Below are positions 28,799-36,803 of a stretch of 64,000 nt of DNA, piece by piece. Origin of the DNA: Saccharomonospora piscinae (GTDB lineage: Bacteria; Actinomycetota; Actinomycetes; Mycobacteriales; Pseudonocardiaceae); the NCBI RefSeq assembly GCF_005862235.1, contig NZ_VCEK01000006.1, positions 124,001 to 188,000 of the forward strand. Reading direction: 5' to 3'. The notes under the pieces were generated by a model, which was given only the letters and a program-made list of their open reading frames with translations, made no database searches and had not been told where the DNA came from. The position numbers were made by a program, and so were the translations under genes. The first letter of the stretch is position 1. Each line of letters starts with the position of its first letter.

Positions 28799-29792
28799 CG
28801 TCGTCCTCCTGCCACACGCCGAGGTCGATCCACGACTTGCCCGCCACCGATCGCGCCTGCGCGAACGCCTCCGCCGCCTGGTCCGGCCTCGCGGCGTGCT
28901 GGAGCACCCGCGCGGGCGCCCGCGGGTCGGCGGTCACCGCCGCCACGGTGTCACCGAAGTCGGCCGGGTGGTCGTAGATCAACGAGCCTCGGATCACCAC
29001 CTGCCGTCGCACCAGGTCCACGGTCGACAGTTGTGCGGGCTCGGCACTCATTCCGATCACCACGACGGAACCGGTGGACGCGACCGCGCGCAGCGCCACC
29101 TCCCAGGTGGCGGGTGCGCCCACGGTGTCGAACACCACCGGGAAGTCACGCGCCCGCCCTGCCTCGACACCGTGCGCCCCGAGGCGTTCGGCGAGCGCGA
29201 CCCGGCCCTCCAGCGGCTCCACCACCGACGGCCGCGCACCGACGGCGAGCAGCGCCTGGCAGACGAGCAGTCCCTGCGAGCCCGCACCGAGAACGAGGCA
29301 GTCGTCGCCCGCGCCGACGGCCGCCCTGCGCACGGCCGCACGGGCCACCGCCAGCGGCTCCACGCAGGCCAGCGTCGAGTCCGGTGTCGTCGCCGGGACC
29401 GGCCAGGCGTAGCGGGCGGGCACGGCCACTCGCTCGGCCAGCAGACCGGGCAGGTTCATGCCGACGATGCCGCGCGACGCGCACGCGGAGGTGCTGCCCG
29501 ACCGGCACTGCGGGCAACGCAGGCACCCGTAGTTCGGTTCGATGACGACCCGCTGTCCCGGGTACCGGTCGCTCACCCCGTCGCCCACGGCGAGGATCGT
29601 GCCCCCGCCCTCATGGCCCATCACCCAGGGCAGGTGCGGGGTCTCGCGGTCACCGTCGTGGACCGAGAGGTCCGACCCGCACAGGCCGACCGCGCGCATG
29701 CCCACCAGGACCTCGCCCTCGGCCACGGCCGGCTCCGGCCAGTCGTCGACCACCTCGACCCGCCGGGGCCGCGTCAGGACGATCGCCCTCAT
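28791..29792 (-). CDS. Zinc-dependent alcohol dehydrogenase (MDR family)
   Basis: 333-residue medium-chain dehydrogenase. The catalytic zinc site shows as GLCGSD and MGHEGGG; the structural zinc site is CLRCPQCRSGSTSAC (four cysteines, about residues 90-104). The NAD site is CLVLGAGSQGLLVCQALLAVG. It resembles threonine/sorbitol dehydrogenase-type enzymes. ATG 29792 with GAGAGGG upstream is preferred over GTG 29810. As first gene of the quinate/shikimate-type operon it may oxidise the imported substrate (inference). The divergent LacI gene and operator lie immediately upstream. Confidence 0.9.
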   Translation of the reverse strand: MRAIVLTRPRRVEVVDDWPEPAVAEGEVLVGMRAVGLCGSDLSVHDGDRETPHLPWVMGHEGGGTILAVGDGVSDRYPGQRVVIEPNYGCLRCPQCRSGSTSACASRGIVGMNLPGLLAERVAVPARYAWPVPATTPDSTLACVEPLAVARAAVRRAAVGAGDDCLVLGAGSQGLLVCQALLAVGARPSVVEPLEGRVALAERLGAHGVEAGRARDFPVVFDTVGAPATWEVALRAVASTGSVVVIGMSAEPAQLSTVDLVRRQVVIRGSLIYDHPADFGDTVAAVTADPRAPARVLQHAARPDQAAEAFAQARSVAGKSWIDLGVWQEDDDG

Positions 29793-29890
29793 CCACCCAT
29801 CCCTCTCCACGCTGAGTCACTCACCGAACACCGCACCGGCGGGGGCCACCTGGCGCGAGTGGGCCGACCCTAAGCCGACGACGAACACCA

Positions 29891-29906
29891 TGACAAGCGG
29901 TTGCCA
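29891..29906. promoter_or_regulatory. LacI-type operator of the quinate/shikimate operon
   Basis: TGACAAGCGGTTGCCA is a near-perfect palindrome centred on CG (29898-29899) with the AANCGNTT core typical of LacI-family sites. It lies between the divergent dehydrogenase and LacI genes, 99 bp from the operon start and 68 bp from the regulator start. Confidence 0.65.
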
Positions 29907-29973
29907 AAAGTTGCCACTCCAGTGTTCGCGGCACTACCGTGAGCGCGTCGACAACGAGATCGGGGGGACCGCA

Positions 29974-30969
29974 GTGGCGGAGCGCAACGGGAAGCGACCG
30001 ACGATCTACGACGTCGCGCAGGAGGCGGGAGTCGCGACGTCGACGGTGTCCCGGGCACTCGCCAACCCGGAGCGGGTCAACGCTCGCACCCGCGAACACG
30101 TCCTGACGGTCGCCGAGCGGCTGGGCTACCGCACCAACCCGCTGGCCAGGGCACTGCCCTCCGGGCGCACGCAGACCGTGGCACTGTCGGTCTCCGACAT
30201 CACCAACCCGCACTTCTTCGGCGTCATCCGCGGCGCCGAGCAACAGACCCGCGCCGCGGGCTACACGCTCATCCTCGGCGACACCGAGGAGTCACCGGAT
30301 CTGGAAACCAGCAACATCGAACGTCTCAGCGGCTCCGTCGACGGCTTCGTGATCGCCGCCAGCCGCATGTCGGACGAACAGATCGCCACGCTGGCCACCT
30401 CGCACCGGCTCACGCTGCTGAGCAGGCAGGTGCCCGGCGTGCCGAGCGTGATCGTCGACCACGAGGACGGCACCCGCCAGATCATCGAGCACCTCGCCTC
30501 CCTCGGGCACACCTCCGTGGTCTACCTGGCGGGACCACGGCGGTCGTGGCTTGCCTCGCGGCGCTGGCACAGCATCCAGGCCAGCGCCGCGCGGCACGGC
30601 ATGACCGCCACCCGCCTCGGCCCGTTCCCGCCCGCCGTGGTCGGCGGGGCCGCCGCCGCCGACGCGACCATCGGCCACGGCGCCACCGCCGCCATCGCCC
30701 ACAACGACCTGCTCGCGATCGGCATGCTCCGGCGGCTCGCCGCACGCGACGTCCACGTGCCCCGCGACCTCAGCGTGGTCGGCTACGACGACATCTTCGG
30801 CACCGACTTCTGCTCCCCGCCACTGACCACGCTCGCGGGGCACTTCGAGGAAGCGGGCCGCCTCGCGGTCGACCTGCTCCTGGGCTCCCGGCGTGGTGGG
30901 CCCGCCCCGCAGCGGGTCCTGCCGTCGTACCTGGTGGTGCGGGAGTCCACCGGTCCGGCGCTGCGCTGA
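29974..30969 (+). CDS. LacI-family regulator
   Basis: 331-residue repressor-type protein. The helix-turn-helix is TIYDVAQEAGVATSTVSRAL (about residues 10-29) with the hinge helix NPLARALPSGRT. The periplasmic-binding-like effector domain begins with VALSVSDITNPHFFGVIRGAEQ and includes GYDDIFGTDFCSPPLTT near the end. GTG 29974 has GGGGGG upstream; the open frame to 29542 is spurious. It is divergent from the seven-gene operon and is the likely local regulator, with an imported acid or intermediate as effector (inference). Confidence 0.92.
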   Translation: MAERNGKRPTIYDVAQEAGVATSTVSRALANPERVNARTREHVLTVAERLGYRTNPLARALPSGRTQTVALSVSDITNPHFFGVIRGAEQQTRAAGYTLILGDTEESPDLETSNIERLSGSVDGFVIAASRMSDEQIATLATSHRLTLLSRQVPGVPSVIVDHEDGTRQIIEHLASLGHTSVVYLAGPRRSWLASRRWHSIQASAARHGMTATRLGPFPPAVVGGAAAADATIGHGATAAIAHNDLLAIGMLRRLAARDVHVPRDLSVVGYDDIFGTDFCSPPLTTLAGHFEEAGRLAVDLLLGSRRGGPAPQRVLPSYLVVRESTGPALR

Positions 30970-30975
30970 GCGCGA

Positions 30976-31866
30976 TCAGCTTCCGGAGCCGATGCCGTCC
31001 AGCGCGGCGAGAGCGTCGGCTGGCAGATCGAGTGCGGCCGCCGCGACGTTCTCGCGCAGATGCGCCACCGACGACGTGCCGGGGATGGGCAGGACGTTCG
31101 GCGACTGCCGCAGCAGCCAGGCCAGTGCCACCGCCTGCGGCGAGGCACCCACGTTCTTCGCGACCGTCTCCAGCGTGGCCGACTGGATCGGGGTGAACCC
31201 GCCGAGCGGCCAGAACGGCACGTACGCGATGCCCTGCTCCGCCAGCGACGCGATCAGCGGTTCGTCACCCCGGTGCGCGACGTTGTACCAGTTCTGCACC
31301 GTCACGACCGGCGCGATCGACTGGGCCTCGCGCACCTGCTCGGCGTTCACCACGCTGACCCCCAGGTGCCGGATCAGCCCCCGTTGCCGCAGCTCGGCCA
31401 GCGCGCCGAACGGCTCGGCCAGCGAGCCCGGCACCGGAGAGTGACCGTCGGCTCCCCCACCGACGCGCAGGTTCACCACGTCGAGCACGTCCACGCCCAG
31501 CGTGCGCAGGTTCGACTCGACCTGCTCGCGCAGCTGCCGTGGCGAGCGGGCGTGCGGCCACCCACCCTCCTCGTCGCGCACCGCGCCGACCTTGGTGACG
31601 ACGTGCAGCTCGTCCCGGAGCTCGCCGTACGGTGCCAGCGCCTCCCTGAGCAGCTCGTTCGTGACGTGCGGGCCGTAGAAGTCGGCGGTGTCGATGTGGT
31701 TCACCCCGAGTTCGACCGCCGTGCGCACCACGGCGATCGCCTCGTCGCGGTCCTTCGGCGGTCCCCACACCCCGGGGCCCGCCAGCTGCATCGCGCCGAA
31801 GCCCAGCCGCGCGAGGGTGAGCCCGTCGGCCATCGTGAACGTCCCGCCGGGAGCGTCGCCTGCCAT
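30976..31866 (-). CDS. Aldo/keto reductase
   Basis: 296-residue NADPH-dependent TIM-barrel reductase. The catalytic tetrad is recognisable as HIDTADFYGPHVTNELL (Asp, Tyr), VVTKVG (Lys) and the following conserved segment where histidine is usual but the text reads VVNLRVGG, so the His of the tetrad appears replaced. QNWYNVAHRGDE and PIPGTSSVAHLREN are the late cofactor segments. ATG 31866 has AAGGACGG upstream. It belongs to the oxidoreductase YdbC/PLR-like group; the substrate is unknown. It is convergent with the LacI gene. Confidence 0.88.
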   Translation of the reverse strand: MAGDAPGGTFTMADGLTLARLGFGAMQLAGPGVWGPPKDRDEAIAVVRTAVELGVNHIDTADFYGPHVTNELLREALAPYGELRDELHVVTKVGAVRDEEGGWPHARSPRQLREQVESNLRTLGVDVLDVVNLRVGGGADGHSPVPGSLAEPFGALAELRQRGLIRHLGVSVVNAEQVREAQSIAPVVTVQNWYNVAHRGDEPLIASLAEQGIAYVPFWPLGGFTPIQSATLETVAKNVGASPQAVALAWLLRQSPNVLPIPGTSSVAHLRENVAAAALDLPADALAALDGIGSGS

Positions 31867-31954
31867 GTTCCGTCCTTTCGCTCGGGTCCGTCCATCCTCC
31901 GGGCCGGGCCGCGGCGCACGGAAGGGACCCGCGCCTGCCGTTTCGTGGCTCACC

Positions 31955-31999
31955 CGTGGGCGGCTCGCGAAACCCCAGCGGGTTCGCGAGCCGCCCACG
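31955..31999. terminator. Long hairpin downstream of secreted-protein genes
   Basis: Seventeen-base perfect arms: the left arm starts CGTGGGCGGC (31955-31971) and the right arm ends GCCGCCCACG (31983-31999), extended by a CCC/GGG pair after a one-base bulge. It lies 13 bp beyond the stop codon of the minus-strand gene at 32012 and probably terminates that transcript; no U-tract is seen. Confidence 0.65.
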
Positions 32000-32011
32000 T
32001 CTCACTCTCGC

Positions 32012-32470
32012 TCAGGAGGTCGGGCTCACCCGCTCACTGCTCAACATGATCAACTTATCCCGATCGTAGGCTCCGACGGTCCAGAAGAGCCGCTTGTTCT
32101 CACCGATGTTGTCGTGGAAACTGTCGCAAATCTGCCACCCGGCGCTGCTCGTTCCGTACTCGTAGCACCGGTAGCTCTTGCCGTCACTGTCGATGGCCCG
32201 CATCTCGATGTGATAGCCGTCGGCGCGCATGTCCTTCACCCAGAAACGGTCTCCGTAAGGCTGGAAGCAGGCTAGTCCCATCTGCGTGCCGATGGGCGCC
32301 TCCTGGGTGCGCACCTCGTTGCAGTACTCCAGAGACGGAGTTCCACTGGTCTGCGTCGCGCGCTCCGTGTACGTCGCGGCGACCGCGGACCCGGAGAAGA
32401 CGAAGGCGAGCGCAGCCGCCGTCACCAGCACGCTCACCGACCTGACAAGCCGAACACCACGGTTTCTCAC
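32012..32470 (-). CDS. Secreted protein of unknown function, paralogue 1
   Basis: 152 residues. The signal peptide is clear: basic RNRGVRLVR, hydrophobic VSVLVTAAALAFVFSG, then cleavage near SAVAA. The mature domain of about 115 residues has four cysteines and the run FQPYGDRFWVKDMRADG, which matches FEHYGEIFRVEDNHIDG in the neighbouring gene, so the two are diverged paralogues. GTG 32470 has GGGGAG upstream and lies 11 bp after the other gene. No known family recognised. Confidence 0.75.
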   Translation of the reverse strand: MRNRGVRLVRSVSVLVTAAALAFVFSGSAVAATYTERATQTSGTPSLEYCNEVRTQEAPIGTQMGLACFQPYGDRFWVKDMRADGYHIEMRAIDSDGKSYRCYEYGTSSAGWQICDSFHDNIGENKRLFWTVGAYDRDKLIMLSSERVSPTS

Positions 32471-32481
32471 CGGATCTCCCC

Positions 32482-32886
32482 TCACGCGGTCGCGTAGCCG
32501 TTGTTGCAGGTCGCCGTCTGCACGATGCCGTCGTCGATCAGGCAGACGACGAACCAGACACTGGCGCCTTCCGGAAACTCGTAGTTGAAGCTGGACACGG
32601 TTCCGGCGCCCCGCGAGTTTCGCTGCGTGGGCGGGTTCGCCCAGATGTCGTCGTACTTGATCTGCACCCACACACCGGCTCCGTCGATGTGGTTGTCCTC
32701 CACCCGGAAGATCTCGCCGTAGTGTTCGAACTTCACCGACCCCGCCCCGGACGGGTACTGGGAGGTGCCCTTCGTCCACTGTCTCGTGTCGGTTCCCGCA
32801 TGGGCAGTGGCCGGCGCCAGCACCGAGATCAGCGTGATCACCGTCGCGGCGAGCGCCGTGCTGATGAATCTTGCCGTTTTCGACAT
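32482..32886 (-). CDS. Secreted protein of unknown function, paralogue 2
   Basis: 134 residues with signal peptide ALAATVITLISVLAPATAHA and likely cleavage after AHA. The mature protein of about 104 residues is rich in Tyr, Trp and Gly, has two cysteines near the C-terminus and shares the F-x-x-Y-G-x-x-F-x-V-x-D pattern with the downstream gene. ATG 32886 has GAGGGGA upstream. It is the first gene of the two-gene operon. Export by the Sec route is expected. Confidence 0.75.
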   Translation of the reverse strand: MSKTARFISTALAATVITLISVLAPATAHAGTDTRQWTKGTSQYPSGAGSVKFEHYGEIFRVEDNHIDGAGVWVQIKYDDIWANPPTQRNSRGAGTVSSFNYEFPEGASVWFVVCLIDDGIVQTATCNNGYATA

Positions 32887-33055
32887 GTGTTCCCCTCTGC
32901 GTACGAGCCGCCGTTCACAACGGCCCTCGGCCTTGTCGGGTCACTGAGAACGATTTCCCCCGCCAGCGAACAGGACCGCGTGGTCGCGCCTCGGTCGCCG
33001 TTCGGTCGTGTCGAAAGCCGCCGCGCCCCGGGTGTTGCTTGCTAGGTTGTCGGCC

Positions 33056-33886
33056 GTGCTGATTCCTGTCGCCGTCCCGGTAACCCGGGGCCACCGTGTG
33101 GGTGCGCAGTTGCGATCGCGCTGGTCACGGACACGCGGCCTGTTGTCGTTCGCGCTGATCGCGAGTCCCTGGGCCCTCGTGGTGCTGTGCGCGGGCGCGG
33201 TCACGACCGCAGCCGCGGTGGGCGGGTTCACGGCCTGGCTGCCGGTACCGGTGCTGCTGTCTGCCGCCGTCGCCGTCGCGATCATGGTGACCGTCGGCAG
33301 ACTGGTGTTCGAGCCGCCCCGGTGGGCCAGGGTGGCGGCGCTCGCGGGCGGCGGTCAGCTCGTGCTCGGCGTGTTCCCGGCCGTCGGACTGGCCGTGGGC
33401 GCGGGCGGCGGCGCGACCACCGTCGCGACCGCTGTGCTCGCCCTGTCCCTCGTCGTGGTGGTCACCGGTGTGATCGTCGCGGCCCGGGCCATGCGCACCC
33501 TGCTGACGCCGGTCTCTCCGGAGCTGGGTACCACCCCGTTCACGGTGACGCTTCGAGCACGGCTGCACGATACGGGTCTGGTGTCCGGTTCGGTATCGGT
33601 GACCTCGCAGCGCGTCGAGTGGGCGGCGCGGCGGCACCGGGCCGTCGGCGCGGGGTCCGTCCACTTTCGCGACCTGCGCGATGCGCGGCCGACCACCGTG
33701 GCAGGCACCGCCGCCGTCGGCTGGCTGTCGCTGTCCGACGGCACGGCCGCACACGCCCTGCCCGGGCCGGGAGTCTTGCTGGACATCGGTTCGACCACCG
33801 TGCTGCTGCCGGTCGACGACCCGGAGCTGTTCGTCGCGCTGCTGTCGTCCCGTGTCACGGCCTGGCGATCGGCGTCACCGGGCTGA
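33056..33886 (+). CDS. Membrane protein of unknown function
   Basis: About 276 residues from GTG 33056. GCTAGGTT (33039-33046) a few bases upstream looks like a -10 element, so the transcript may be leaderless; GTG 33008 is an in-frame alternative. Four helices lie in the first 150 residues (LLSFALIASPWALVVLCAG through VVVVTGVIVAARAM), followed by a soluble beta-rich C-terminal half of about 120 residues that reads like a PH-like or DUF domain. It precedes the YbaB/WXG cassette, but after a separate promoter-like gap. Family not recognised. Confidence 0.65.
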   Translation: MLIPVAVPVTRGHRVGAQLRSRWSRTRGLLSFALIASPWALVVLCAGAVTTAAAVGGFTAWLPVPVLLSAAVAVAIMVTVGRLVFEPPRWARVAALAGGGQLVLGVFPAVGLAVGAGGGATTVATAVLALSLVVVVTGVIVAARAMRTLLTPVSPELGTTPFTVTLRARLHDTGLVSGSVSVTSQRVEWAARRHRAVGAGSVHFRDLRDARPTTVAGTAAVGWLSLSDGTAAHALPGPGVLLDIGSTTVLLPVDDPELFVALLSSRVTAWRSASPG

Positions 33887-33962
33887 TTTCGACCAAAGTG
33901 GCCGTGGCGCGGGGTGGCCGCTGCTAGATTCCTGGCGACCGCGACGTGGAGGGAGGGCGGCC

Positions 33963-34433
33963 ATGCTGAACCAGGACCCCGGCGAGGCCGGTGAACAGTT
34001 CGAACGGCTCGCCGAGGAGCTGCAACGCAAGGCCCAGCGGTACACGTCGCTGCGGCAGCGACTGGACTCGGCCGGCGTCACCGAGCGCTCCCCCGGCGGC
34101 GAGGTCGCCGTCACGGTGGACGGCAACGGCGTACTGACCGGGTTGGACCTGTCCGAACGGACTCGTGGCATGGACCCGTCCGCCGTCTCCGCCACCATTA
34201 TGGCGAGCCTGCGGCAGGCACAGGCCCGGCTCAGGGAACAGGTCTCCGAGCTCGTCCAGGAGACCGTCGGCGACGACCCGGCGGGAAACAACATCGTCGC
34301 CCAGTACGCCGAGCGCTTCCCCGATCCCGTGGATGGCGAGGACGCCCCCGGACAGCAGCGTTCCCCGGCGTCTCCTCCGCGTCCGTCCGATCGCGACGAT
34401 GACGACTTCGGTGGCGGACCGATCCTGCGGTGA
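33963..34433 (+). CDS. YbaB/EbfC-family protein
   Basis: 156-residue protein with the YbaB fold: a long N-terminal helix (EAGEQFERLAEELQRKAQRY) then strands EVAVTVDGNGVLTGLDLSE and a helix MASLRQAQARLREQVSEL. The C-terminal 40 residues are acidic and proline-rich. YbaB proteins bind DNA, but in actinobacteria many copies sit in front of WXG100-type genes as here, where they may act as chaperone- or ESX-associated factors. ATG 33963 has GGAGGGAGG upstream. It is 15 bp before the WXG-like gene. Confidence 0.82.
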   Translation: MLNQDPGEAGEQFERLAEELQRKAQRYTSLRQRLDSAGVTERSPGGEVAVTVDGNGVLTGLDLSERTRGMDPSAVSATIMASLRQAQARLREQVSELVQETVGDDPAGNNIVAQYAERFPDPVDGEDAPGQQRSPASPPRPSDRDDDDFGGGPILR

Positions 34434-34448
34434 GGAAGGAACCGGTGA

Positions 34449-34799
34449 ATGGCTGAGTCACACCAGGTGGTGCCGGACGACGTCCGGGCACACGCCCAGA
34501 CGATGCGGGGATTCGCGGACCGCGCCGGCACGGCCGCCGACGCGGGCACCCACGTGGCGGGTCTCGACGCCGCCTACGGAATCCTGTGCCAGCCCTTCGG
34601 GTCGATGGTGGCGCAGCCGCAGAACCAGGGCGTCGAGGCGCTGAGCACGACGCGTGACCTGACGAGCGAGCTGGCGGACAATCTTGACGCCGCGGCGGAG
34701 GCATACCAGCGGTACGAGGACTCCGTCATCGAGAAGCTCAACGACATCGCCGCCTCGGTCGACACTGCGGCCACCCGCCTGCCGGAGGTGAACGGATGA
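34449..34799 (+). CDS. WXG100/ESX-like small helical protein
   Basis: 116 residues, almost entirely helical, with two long helices (VPDDVRAHAQTMRGFADRAG and TTRDLTSELADNLDAAAEAYQRYEDS). The length and hairpin layout match the WXG100/DUF2580-type secretion partners of type VII systems, although the WXG triplet itself is absent. AAGGAACCGG precedes the ATG. It overlaps the next gene as ATGA. No type VII secretion ATPase is in the window. Confidence 0.75.
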   Translation: MAESHQVVPDDVRAHAQTMRGFADRAGTAADAGTHVAGLDAAYGILCQPFGSMVAQPQNQGVEALSTTRDLTSELADNLDAAAEAYQRYEDSVIEKLNDIAASVDTAATRLPEVNG

Positions 34800-35665
34800 C
34801 CTCCCCCACGGACAACCCGCTGGTCGAGGACGACACCGACCCGAACAACTTCTACGCCGAGGACCGGCAGGACGGCGACCCGTTCACGAAGATGGACGCC
34901 CCCAGCCAGGACGGGGGCACCGGTTTCATGACCGGCGTCACCGCGTTCGAGGCGGGCTGGGCCGTCGCGGAGGGCATCGACAACGGCGACTGGGCGGTCG
35001 CCGTCAGCGGCCTGGTCGCGGGCGGCCTCGACGTGGCAGCGGCGGTCACGGACCCCATCGGCTACGTCGCGGGCCAGGTGATCTCCTGGATGCTCGAGCA
35101 CATCGAGCCCGCGCGCGAAGCCCTCGACAACCTGGCGGGCAACCCGGACATCGTGAAGGCCTACGCGCAGTCGTGGACCAACATCGAGCAGGAACTCACC
35201 ACCCTCGGCGAGGAGATCACCAGCGCGGCTCCGGCCGAGACCCGGACCTGGCAGGGCGCCGCCGCCGACCACTACCGCGCGAAGGCGGAGGAACTCGCGG
35301 GCGTGTACGGCGGTGCGGCGGGCGCGGCGCACGGGATCGCCGGATTGACGCTCGGCATGGCCGAGGTCGTCAACGGTGTCCGGGTCGCGGTGCGGGACCT
35401 GCTCTCCAGCATCGCGGGCTCGCTGATCAGCTGGACCGTGGAACTGCTCTGCTCGCTCGGCACGGCGGCCCCGGTGGTGGCCGCGCAGGCGACCACGGCG
35501 ATCGCCCGGGTTCTGAGCATGGTCGGCAAGCTGCTCAAAGCTCTCGGCCAGGCGATGGCCGACGCGATCACGTGGCTCACAGTGCTGCGCGACCTGTTCG
35601 ACGGCCTGATCCGCGCGATGAACGCGTGGAAGGCGAGCCAGCAGAGCGCCCCCGCACCGGTGTAG
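34796..35665 (+). CDS. Large WXG-type type VII secretion substrate candidate
   Basis: 289 residues. An acidic N-terminus is followed by a Gly/Ala-rich segment, a helical hairpin centred on TRTWQGAAADHYRAKAEEL (about residues 147-165), where TWQGAAA is the WXG turn, and a C-terminal half with hydrophobic helices ending at SAPAPV. The order YbaB, small WXG, large WXG is the usual front part of polymorphic type VII toxin loci, but no toxin domain or immunity gene follows: the next gene is a convergent sirtuin. It may be a scaffold, or a locus that has lost its toxin module. Confidence 0.72.
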   Translation: MTSPTDNPLVEDDTDPNNFYAEDRQDGDPFTKMDAPSQDGGTGFMTGVTAFEAGWAVAEGIDNGDWAVAVSGLVAGGLDVAAAVTDPIGYVAGQVISWMLEHIEPAREALDNLAGNPDIVKAYAQSWTNIEQELTTLGEEITSAAPAETRTWQGAAADHYRAKAEELAGVYGGAAGAAHGIAGLTLGMAEVVNGVRVAVRDLLSSIAGSLISWTVELLCSLGTAAPVVAAQATTAIARVLSMVGKLLKALGQAMADAITWLTVLRDLFDGLIRAMNAWKASQQSAPAPV

Positions 35666-35675
35666 CGGCGGCTGA

Positions 35676-36599
35676 TCAGGGCTCGCGGCCGAGCACTCCG
35701 TCGGACAGGCCTTCTCGTTCCGGCGGACACCCGAGCCGCTCGGCCAGTTCGGTCAACGCGGACCCCAGCGGCCGGTCGACCCGCACCCGCGCGTGGACGT
35801 CTCCCCGGGTCACACCGCGGTTGACGATCAGCACCGGCGTACCGGCCCGCGCGGCCTGACGCACGAACCGCAGCCCCGACATCACCGCCAGCGACGAACC
35901 CAGCACCAGCACCGCGCTCGCCCGCTCGACCAGCTCACGGCAGTCCTCCACCCGGCGCCGGGGCACGCCGTCACCGAAGAACACCACGTCCGGCTTCAGC
36001 ACCCCGTTCCCGCAGGCGGTGCAGGGCACCACGCGGAACTCGCGCACGACGTCCTCCGGCAGGTCCACGTCGCCGTCGGGGTTGAGCTGGGTGGCCTCGG
36101 CGCGGAAGGCCGGGTTCGCCGCCCGCAACCGCTGCTCCAGCATCCAGCGGGAGCTGTTGTGCCCGCAGTCCAGGCACACGACCCGCCCGAGGCTGCCGTG
36201 CAGCTCGACCACGCCCTCCGCGCCCGCCGCCTGATGCAGCCCGTCGACGTTCTGCGTGATCACGCCCGCGAGATGCCCACCGCGCTGCAACGCCGCCACC
36301 GCGCGGTGGCCGTCGTTCGGCCGGGCACGCGAGAACACGGCCCAGCCGAGGTGGCTGCGTGCCCAGTACCGGCGCCTGCCTTCCTCGTCTCCCACGAACT
36401 GCTGGTGCGTCATGGGTGCCTGACTCCGCAGCTTCCCGCCGGCACCCCGGTAGTCGGGGATGCCGGACTCGGTCGACAGGCCGGCCCCGCTGAGCACCAC
36501 GACCCCGCCGTCGCCGACCGCCCGCACGACCTCGGTCAGCTCCGTCGTGCAGGGCACGGTGGCCTCGCCGGTGGGCGTCCAGCTCAGGGTCGGTCTCAT
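35676..36599 (-). CDS. NAD-dependent protein deacetylase (sirtuin)
   Basis: 307-residue Sir2-family enzyme that removes acyl groups from lysines at the cost of NAD. GAGLSTESGIPDYRG (about residues 39-53) is the NAD motif, TQNVDGLH the second, and VELHGS carries the catalytic histidine. Zinc ligands are CLDCG and CTACG. ATG 36599 is used because GGAGG lies 7 bases upstream. It is convergent with the WXG cassette. The length suggests a class II or SIR2 group U-like bacterial sirtuin. Confidence 0.92.
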   Translation of the reverse strand: MRPTLSWTPTGEATVPCTTELTEVVRAVGDGGVVVLSGAGLSTESGIPDYRGAGGKLRSQAPMTHQQFVGDEEGRRRYWARSHLGWAVFSRARPNDGHRAVAALQRGGHLAGVITQNVDGLHQAAGAEGVVELHGSLGRVVCLDCGHNSSRWMLEQRLRAANPAFRAEATQLNPDGDVDLPEDVVREFRVVPCTACGNGVLKPDVVFFGDGVPRRRVEDCRELVERASAVLVLGSSLAVMSGLRFVRQAARAGTPVLIVNRGVTRGDVHARVRVDRPLGSALTELAERLGCPPEREGLSDGVLGREP

Positions 36600-36759
36600 C
36601 CGCACGCCTCCAGCGTACGGAGCGGGAGCCCCGGTGGCCGCCGGTCACCGACGGGCTACCGAACGGAGGTGGCGGTTGCTCCGGCTGCTCCGGCCCCCCA
36701 GTAGACTGACCCGGCAAGAACGCGGCCCGACGGGCACCGAAGTCGTCACTTCGTCGCTG

Positions 36760-36797
36760 CCCCCACCCGCGCGTGGATCACGCGTGCCCAGTGGGGG
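36760..36797 (+). promoter_or_regulatory. Hairpin that could mask the helicase ribosome site
   Basis: CCCCCAC (36760-36766) can pair with GTGGGGG (36791-36797), and an inner stem CGCGTG/CACGCG (36770-36775 and 36779-36784) stacks inside. The right arm is the purine-rich ribosome site of the gene starting at 36804. Effect on translation is conjecture. Confidence 0.35.
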
Positions 36798-36803
36798 TGG
36801 GAA

